This document shows positions 57,123 to 64,000 of a DNA stretch of 64,000 nt, piece after piece. The first letter of the stretch is position 1. Each line of letters opens with the position of its first letter. This DNA is from Bathymodiolus brooksi (lineage: Eukaryota; Mollusca; Bivalvia; Mytilida; Modiolidae). The position numbers were made by a program, and so were the translations under genes. The notes under the pieces were generated by a model that saw only the letters and a program-made list of their open reading frames with translations, was not told the origin of the DNA and did no database searches. Location: NCBI GenBank assembly GCA_963680875.1, contig OY804575.1, forward strand, positions 35,003,103-35,067,102, written 5' to 3'.

Positions 57123-58815
57123 TTTTTTTTTTATATACAATAACATGTAGGGTGATCTTTGATTTATATACAATAACATGCAGGGTGATCTTTGATTTAT
57201 ATACAATAACATGCAGGGTGATCTTTGATTTATATACAATAACATGTAGGGTGATCTTTGATTTATATACAATAACATGTAGGGTGATCTTTGATTTATA
57301 TACAATAACATGCAGGGTGATCTTTGATTTATATACAATAACATGTAGGGTGATCTTTGATTTATATACAATAACATGCAGGGTGATCTTTGATTTATAT
57401 ACAATAACATGCAGGGTGATCTTTGATTTATATACAATAACATGTAGGGTGATCTTTGATTTATATACAATAACATGCAGGGTGATCTTTGATTTATATA
57501 CAATAACATGCAGGGTGATTTTTGATTTATATACAATAACATGTAGGGTGATCTTTGATTTATATACAATAACATGCAGGGTGATCTTTGATTTATATAC
57601 AATAACATGCAGGGTGATCTTTGATTTATATACAATAACATGTAGGGTGATCTTTGATTTATATACAATAACATGTAGGGTGATCTTTGATTTATATACA
57701 ATAACATGTAGGATGATCTTTGATTTATATACAATAACATGTAGGGTGATCTTTGATTTATATACAATAACATGTAGGATGATCTTTGATTTATATACAA
57801 TAACATGTAGGGTGATCTTTGATTTATATACAATAACATGTAGGGTGATCTTTGATTTATATACAATAACATGCAGGGTGATCTTTGATTTATATACAAT
57901 AACATGCAGGGTGATCTTTGATTTATATACAATAACATGTAGGATGATCTTTGATTTAAATACAATAACATGTAGGGTGATCTTTGATTTATATACAATA
58001 ACATGTAGGATGATCTTTGATTTATATACAATAACATGTAGGGTGATCTTTGATTTATATACAATAACATGTAGGGTGATCTTTGATTTAAATACAATAA
58101 CATGTAGGGTGATCTTTGATTTATATACAATAACATGCAGGGTGATCTTTGATTTATATACAATAACATGTAGGGTGATCTTTGATTTAAATACAATAAC
58201 ATGTAGGGTGATCTTTGATTTATATACAATAACATGCAGGGTGATCTTTGATTTATATACAATAACATGTAGGGTGATCTTTGATTTATATACAATAACA
58301 TGCAGGGTGATCTTTGATTTATATACAATAACATGTAGGGTGATCTTTGATTTATATACAATAACATGTAGGGTGATCTTTGATTTATATACAATAACAT
58401 GTAGGGTGATCTTTGATTTATATACAATAACATGTAGGATGATCTTTGATTTATATACAATAACATGTAGGGTGATCTTTGATTTATATACAATAACATG
58501 TAGGGTGATCTTTGATTTATATACAATAACATGCAGGGTGATCTTTGATTTATATACAATAACATGTAGGATGATCTTTGATTTATATACAATAACATGC
58601 AGGGTGATCTTTGATTTATATACAATAACATGCAGGGTGATCTTTGATTTATATACAATAACATGTAGGATGATCTTTGATTTATATACAATAACATGTA
58701 GGGTGATCTTTGATTTATATACAATAACATGCAGGGTGATCTTTGATTTATATACAATAACATGTAGGGTGATCTTTGATTTATATACAATAACATGTAG
58801 GGTCATCTTTGATTT
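57123..58815. repeat. 33-bp satellite (about 51 units)
   Basis: Unit TTTATATACAATAACATG plus TAGGGTGATCTTTGA, almost identical throughout, varying at three places (TAGGG/CAGGG, GGGTGA/GGATGA, TATATAC/TAAATAC). The 33-bp period keeps at least three frames open for over 550 codons (for instance KSKITLHVIVY repeated, minus strand), but none has a plausible start region or domain. Confidence 0.95.
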
Positions 58816-59819
58816 CTGATCTGTATAATACTTTGTACATTTTCTAGAGAACCAGTCAAAGTTCATTTAAGTTAAGTTTCCTTTCAAATTATTCTGTTTG
58901 TTTCAGAGAAATAGATTTCAAAATTACTTTCTCACTAGGTACTGTCAACCAATCTTTGTCCTGCTATTGAAGCTGACTTAGATTTCAGATACATTTAAAA
59001 ATGCATTTATAAAAAAAATTCTTCTGACAAGTTTTTTTTCATATCCTACATGTAATATATAAGGATTTTGACTTATTTTTGTACTTCTGACAAATAATTG
59101 AAGTTGAGTCCATTTATATACAGTCACCTCTATTAAGCAGTTACCTGTATTAAAAGGTCACATTTGTCTTTTCCTGTTATAGAAAAGTTCATATGAATTG
59201 AACCTCTTAGAGGTCACCGGTCTTATAAGGCCATTTTTTTCTTTGTCTCAAAGATGACCTCTTAATACAGGTTTGACTATAATTAGGTATATATGATACA
59301 TATATGTATGTATAATCTTACAAATGTAAACAAATGATTGACCTTTAAACATTCTTAATACTTTGATTTTTATCAGGAAAATGTAAACCATATGTGTGTG
59401 TATTGAATCATTCTAAATCATTGTGCTTGGTGTATGATTGCATTATATTTGTAAATGTGTGCCTCATATTTTTTATATGATTTGGATGCCCAGTTTTGGG
59501 TACTGTAATTATGTCAATATTCTTATTCTTATACATATACTTATTCCCTTGCAAAGCTGACAAAAACTAGGCAATTATTTGCTTGTAATTTTTCAAATAC
59601 CATGTATACAAGACAGAAAGTTGAACAGAATTTGTGGACATTTCTGGTGATAGGTTTAAACTGGTAATGGAATCCCAACACTCCCAAATGTCACTCATCA
59701 GAGCGCATGACTTACAAATTCAGTTGTATAAACTTTGGTGCAATTTTGACATTCATTAAAACATCCTTCCTTAAAATAATCATAAAACATACATTGTTGT
59801 AATTTCAAAACTTCATTTT
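58816..59819. other. AT-rich intron-like sequence with a dispersed repeat
   Basis: About 59115-59280 contains inverted pieces CTCTATTAAGCAG... and CTCTTAATACAGGTTTGAC, a pattern I know as a dispersed repeat in bivalves. No gene. Confidence 0.4.
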
Positions 59820-60196
59820 AAAATACTTAGCACAGTAGTCTCCCTTTTATAAGGCTACCCCCTTCTACAATGAAAAGGTGGCCTTATAAGATGGGTGGTC
59901 TTTCTTGAGGGGGATAATTTAGTGGTGTTTTACTATCTTGGTGCATCTGAAATCTGGCCTTATGAGAGGTTTGGTATTTTATTGAGGGGCCTTATAGGAG
60001 GTATGGTCTTTTATGGAGGGGCTTTATAAGAGGGATGTTCTATTATGGAGGGGCCTTATAAGAGGTATGGTCTTTTATGGAGGGGCCTTATACAAGGTAT
60101 GGTCTTTTATGGAGGGGCCTTATAAGAGGTATGGTCTTTTATGGAGGGGCCTTATAAGAGGTATGGTCTTTTATGTAGGGGCCTTATAAGAGGTAT
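59820..60196. repeat. 32-bp satellite, left part with diverged founder units
   Basis: Degenerate units (CTCCCTTTTATAAGGCTACC, GTGGCCTTATAAGATGGGTG) grade rightward into regular 32-bp units of GGAGGGGCCTTATAAGAGGT and ATGGTCTTTTAT. This looks like the array's founding edge. Confidence 0.85.
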
Positions 60197-62659
60197 TATA
60201 ACGGGCCAGGCGGTAATATGGTGATTTATATGGTAAATTTGCTGCCACCACCGGTGTTTAGTACACCGGGAACTTTACACTAGACTTGAACAACAAATCT
60301 AGGATGCAGTGCTGAAACCCAACTCAGGTCTCAGAAAGTTTTGTCTTTGTTTATTCTTTTGTTTTAACAGGCTTCGGGTTTTATAGTTTTTTTAGTTATT
60401 AAAGTGAAGACAAGTGATACGCTTTATGTGTTTCACCATTTGATTGAATACTCAATAGTTTTGTCTGTTAGCATATAGTGACAGATAAAGGGCAGTAGGG
60501 AAATAGACGTGGAACCAGAAACAACATACGAATCTCACCAAGCTAATGAAAATCTATTCGAAATACAGCAAAATTGTGGGGGTAGTTTCTAGTGTGGCAA
60601 TTTGGAGAAAAGAGCACACTCACCTCTCTTGTGTCAGTGAATACCACACTGGCATCAATCGAGGAGAGAGAAATATTCACACAGCCAAACAGCAACACGA
60701 GAAACTAAAATGGTCAGCCTATCCAGCAATCAAAACTGACTCTTGTTGGACAGACAAGAAGTGCAGCTATCTCACTGGATAGGAAATGGAACAATATGAC
60801 AGATCGATGGATCCTGGGGAGACTAAAATCTACCGTCAATTATTTAAATAATCACTGTAGTCTGAGTTGGAACAATAGACCGAGGATAAGTTGGGCATGT
60901 ACAATTCAACTGCCGCTCTGTAATTTCCGTTTTGTAGCAATAGATAAAGTAAATGTAATTCAGTTCAGCATAGTTTTTATATATATTCAAATTATTCAAC
61001 ATCAATACAATACAATTCAAAGTCAATCAAGTAACAAACCAGTGTTCAACTTATGTAATATTTAACAAGTTATTAATGCTTAGATTCAATGCTCAATTTA
61101 CACTGACCGATCTATGTTTACATAGTTGAATGTCAGGTTGTCTTATTTATCTCAGTTTATCAAATTGTGAACGTTACCAAGTAAAGCTTAGTGAAATGAA
61201 TTTTACGCCAACCAGTTAATGAATACATCAACCGAATTGTTAGCGGGTCCTACTATGAAGCAAGTATAAAAACATATTACGCTGACCCACTTCAATATAT
61301 GAAAGCGTAATGTCAGGAATACTCCTATGTCCAACTTAAATAGCAAAATCCTATTAAAATCCTATCTCCTATCAACCTAACCAACAAACAGAATAAATGG
61401 ATGGGCGAGTGTGGGTGTAGGGTGGCATAGCATGGTAAGTTTTATTTCAGCAGCAACAGCAAAGGAAATACAAATAATTTTTGAAATAACCAAACTATAC
61501 AACTATAGTCTGAATGTCAGTAAATGCCAAATAAACTCCCTTATTGAATAAAAATAAAAGAATCGGACTCAACCTACAAGCAAACAACTTGTAGAAATGT
61601 TTACTCCGAAAAGTATAATTAACCTGAACTAATTTTCGCCCGAACTCATTAGACTACTAATGACATGTTCAGATAAAGAAAAAAAACTAAATAAGCCAAA
61701 CAGTAGAAAAGTGAATCAAAATACTAAAATAGAACCAGACACATAAAGAATACTCTATGCGAATTCCGGATCTATAATTTATCCAATTTAGCTACGACTT
61801 CACAACAAAACATTGTGAAACTGTCATAAAGAAAAATGCCAAAGAAAAAAAATGTTCTTATCTGAAAATAAACTTTAATTGTCAGAAATTCCTAACTAAC
61901 CTATTGAAATGTAAGAATATCCGAATAAATTATCCAACAGCGTGGTACACTCAACCTGCAACAGCGTAAGAACAAAATAGTAAGAACCCCGAAAGGGATG
62001 CTGAGCCCTTTTTATACTAGTAAATTTCGCCGGGACAACCGCCGGGGTGACGACATTTCACTCCCGTCTAAATACCAGCCACACACTCGCCTTACAAATA
62101 AATCCCGGCAACAGTAAAATAAATTGTTCTACAATTCTTAAAACGATAGAATTTTATATACACACTCATAATATCTTAGTCGACAATAATCTTAAGTTTC
62201 TTGTTACATTTTAATACACACAATCTTATTTCAATGTCAACAATAAAACGGGATTCTTACATTGATTACAAATAGTCCCGCTAGGTAAACTAAAAGAGCA
62301 ATGCATTGTGGGATATTTATCCTTGACTGATTTATCACAATAACAAAACCGGCGGCAATACACAAATGTCTGTTTACAAATTAATACAATGTTGTGCGCC
62401 TTTACACATGATGAACACTGGCAGTTCTGAACAACTGAATACTCTGTTGAAATACGGGATCGATTTACGTAAGAATTTTGAGCTCTCAGAAAATATTTGG
62501 AGCAGAAATCATTACGAACACAAGTAAATTACAGTAAAATCGGTATTGACAAAAATCAGCTGTCTGTAAATTCACGTGAAAATAGTAGGACATTTCCGAA
62601 AATACGAGGAACTGCACTTGTAACTTTGAATAAAGTAGGGGGAAATCCTGTATCTTACA
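60197..62659. mobile_element. Unidentified 2.46-kb segment interrupting the 32-bp satellite
   Basis: The satellite phase stops after AAGAGGTAT at 60196 and resumes with GTATGGTC at 62660, so GTAT (60193-60196 and 62660-62663) may be a 4-bp target duplication. The interior begins TATAACGGGCCAGGCGG and ends CTGTATCTTACA. It has no terminal repeats that I can see. Frames at 60546-60782 and 60796-61065 lack known motifs. A GC-richer patch (about 61985-62060, GAGCCCTTTTTATACTAG and GCCGGGACAACCGCCGG) looks promoter- or LTR-like but is not conclusive. Confidence 0.45.
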
Positions 62660-64000
62660 GTATGGTCTTTTATGGAGGGGCCTTATAAGAGGTATGGTCT
62701 TTTATGGAGGAGCCTTATATGAGGTATGTTCTATTATGTAGGGGCCTTATAAGAGGTAACCGTATGGTCTTTCATGGAGCGGCCTTATACGAGGTATGGT
62801 CTTTCATGGAGGGGCCTTATACGAGGTATGGTCTTTCATGGAGGGGCCTTATAAGAGGGATGTTCTTTTATGGAGGGGCCTTATAAGAGGTATGGTCTTT
62901 TATGGAGGGGGCTTATAAGAGGTATGGTCTTTTATGGAGGGGCCTTATAAGAGGTATGGTCTTTTATGGAGGGGCCTTATAAGAGGTATGGTCTTTTATG
63001 GAGGGGCCTTATAAGAGGTATGGTCTTTTATGGAGGGGCCTTATACAAGGTATGGTCTTTTATGGAGGGGCCTTATAAGAGGTATATATGTTCTTTTATG
63101 GAGGGGCCTTATAAGAGGTATGGTCTTTTATGGAGGGGCCTTATAAGAGGTATGTTCTTTTATGGAGGGGCCTTATAAGAGGTATATATGTTCTTTTATG
63201 GAGGGGCCTTATAAGAGGTATATATGTTCTTTTATGGAGGGGGCTTATAAGAGGTATGGTCTTTTATGGAGGGGCCTTATAAGAGGTATGGTCTTTTATG
63301 GAGGGGCCTTATAAGAGGTATGGTCTTTTATGGAGGGGCCTTATAAGAGGTATGGTCTTTTATGGAGGGGCCTTATACAAGGTATGGTCTTTTATGGAGG
63401 GGCCTTATAAGAGGTATATATGTTCTTTTATGGAGGGGCCTTATAAGAGGTATGTTCTTTTATGGAGGGGCCTTATAAGAGGTATATATGTTCTTTTATG
63501 GAGGGGCCTTATAAGAGGTATATATGTTCTTTTATGGAGGGGCCTTATAAGAGGTATGGTCTTTTATGGAGGGGCCTTATACAAGGTATGGTCTTTTATG
63601 GAGGGGCCTTATAAGAGGTATATATGTTCTTTTATGGAGGGGCCTTATAAGAAGTATGGTCTTTTATGGAGGGGCCATATAAGAGGTATGTTCTTTTATG
63701 GAGGGGCCTTATAAGAGGTATGTTCTTTTATGGAGGGGCCTTATAAGAGGTATGTTCTTTTATGGAGGGGCCTTATTATAAGAGGTATGTTCTTTTATGG
63801 AGGGGCCTTATAAGAGGTATGTTCTTTTATGGAGGAGCCTTATAAGAGGTATATATGTTCTTTTATGGAGGGGCCTTATAAGAGGTATATATGTTCTTTT
63901 ATGGAGGGGGCTTATAAGAGGTATGGTCTTTTATGGAGGGGCCTTATAAGAGGTATGGTCTTTTATGGAGGGGCCTTATAAGAGGTATGGTCTTTTATGG
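62660..64000. repeat. 32/36-bp satellite, right part, runs off the window
   Basis: About 40 units of TATGGAGGGGCCTTATAAGA plus GGTATGGTCTTT. A 36-bp variant has GGTATATATGTTC in place of GGTATGGTC. 32/36-unit blocks recur in the same order (compare about 62905-63240 with 63245-63540), so higher-order copying is present. MEGPYKRYGLLWRGLIRG-type frames are artefacts. Confidence 0.93.

Noticed and set aside
57097..58866. Open frames of 555-589 codons (KSKITLHVIVY, MLLYINQRSP and plus-strand repeats)
   Set aside because: They are three frames of one 33-bp satellite; open because 33 is a multiple of three and the unit lacks stops. No start context, domain or exon structure.
61985..62060. LTR promoter of a retrotransposon
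   Set aside because: TATACTAG and GC-rich pairing are suggestive, but no TG...CA ends, primer-binding site or pol frame was found.
62497..63714. MEGPYKRYGLLWRGLIRG-type frames
   Set aside because: Frames of the 32/36-bp satellite; 32 is not a multiple of three, but three units (96 bp) read through by chance.

Overview
The window is eukaryotic and almost certainly from a mollusc, most likely a bivalve and possibly a mytilid mussel. The reasons are spliced alpha-tubulin genes whose first coding exon is only the ATG, an XK-related membrane protein exon, tRNA-headed SINEs with the mollusc-type tail (GATATAGCTGAA...GGCGTTAAACA), CR1/Jockey-type LINEs, and dispersed repeats that I recognise from bivalve genomes. 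It is AT-rich and mostly transposon and satellite DNA. The species call is inference; no database was searched.

Host genes. Two alpha-tubulin genes lie head to head about 19.6 kb apart: one on the minus strand (3840-7949, TATA at 8078) and one on the plus strand (first exon at 27795 or 28085, stop at 34350). Both have the same three-exon structure and encode 451 residues that differ at only three conservative positions. Their exon 3 is a mosaic of nearly identical and clearly diverged segments, which suggests gene conversion. The plus gene carries a tandem duplication of its promoter and first exon. At 56199-56845 (minus) is the last coding exon of an XK-related protein; its upstream exons are not seen and probably lie beyond the right edge. 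A RecQ-helicase-like fragment with a Walker A motif sits near the left edge.

Layout. 1-2.2 kb: helicase fragment and a TIR transposon. 2.4-3.2 kb: SINE and an old dispersed repeat. 3.8-8.1 kb: minus tubulin gene with a 76-bp minisatellite in intron 1. 9-17.1 kb: a nest of elements (dead LINE with a 2A-like motif, split by an 8-bp-TSD foldback element; a Ginger-like transposon with integrase remains; a second LINE tail; GGACAAAAAGTCACA end repeats). 17.5-19.5 kb: a TIR element hosting a modular repeat with Helitron-like ends. 21.6-27.2 kb: SINEs, a 45-bp minisatellite, two palindromic MITEs, a LINE fragment. 27.6-34.4 kb: plus tubulin gene with a large repeat-filled intron 2. 34.5-44.6 kb: SINE, second copy of the TIR transposon with a nested 2.27-kb insertion, LINE, MITEs and modular repeats. 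44.6-50.2 kb: AT-rich DNA with palindromes and a piggyBac-type MITE. 50.4-55.6 kb: a 5-kb satellite of 48/44-bp units. 56.2-64 kb: XK-related exon, then a 33-bp satellite and a 32/36-bp satellite that runs off the end and is interrupted by a 2.46-kb unidentified segment.

The window does not show a dedicated multi-gene system. Its strongest biological content is the tubulin pair (conversion mosaic, duplicated promoter) and a set of precisely delimited nested insertions where target duplications and empty sites can both be read. Many very long open frames here are artefacts of satellites whose period is a multiple of three, and I do not call them genes.
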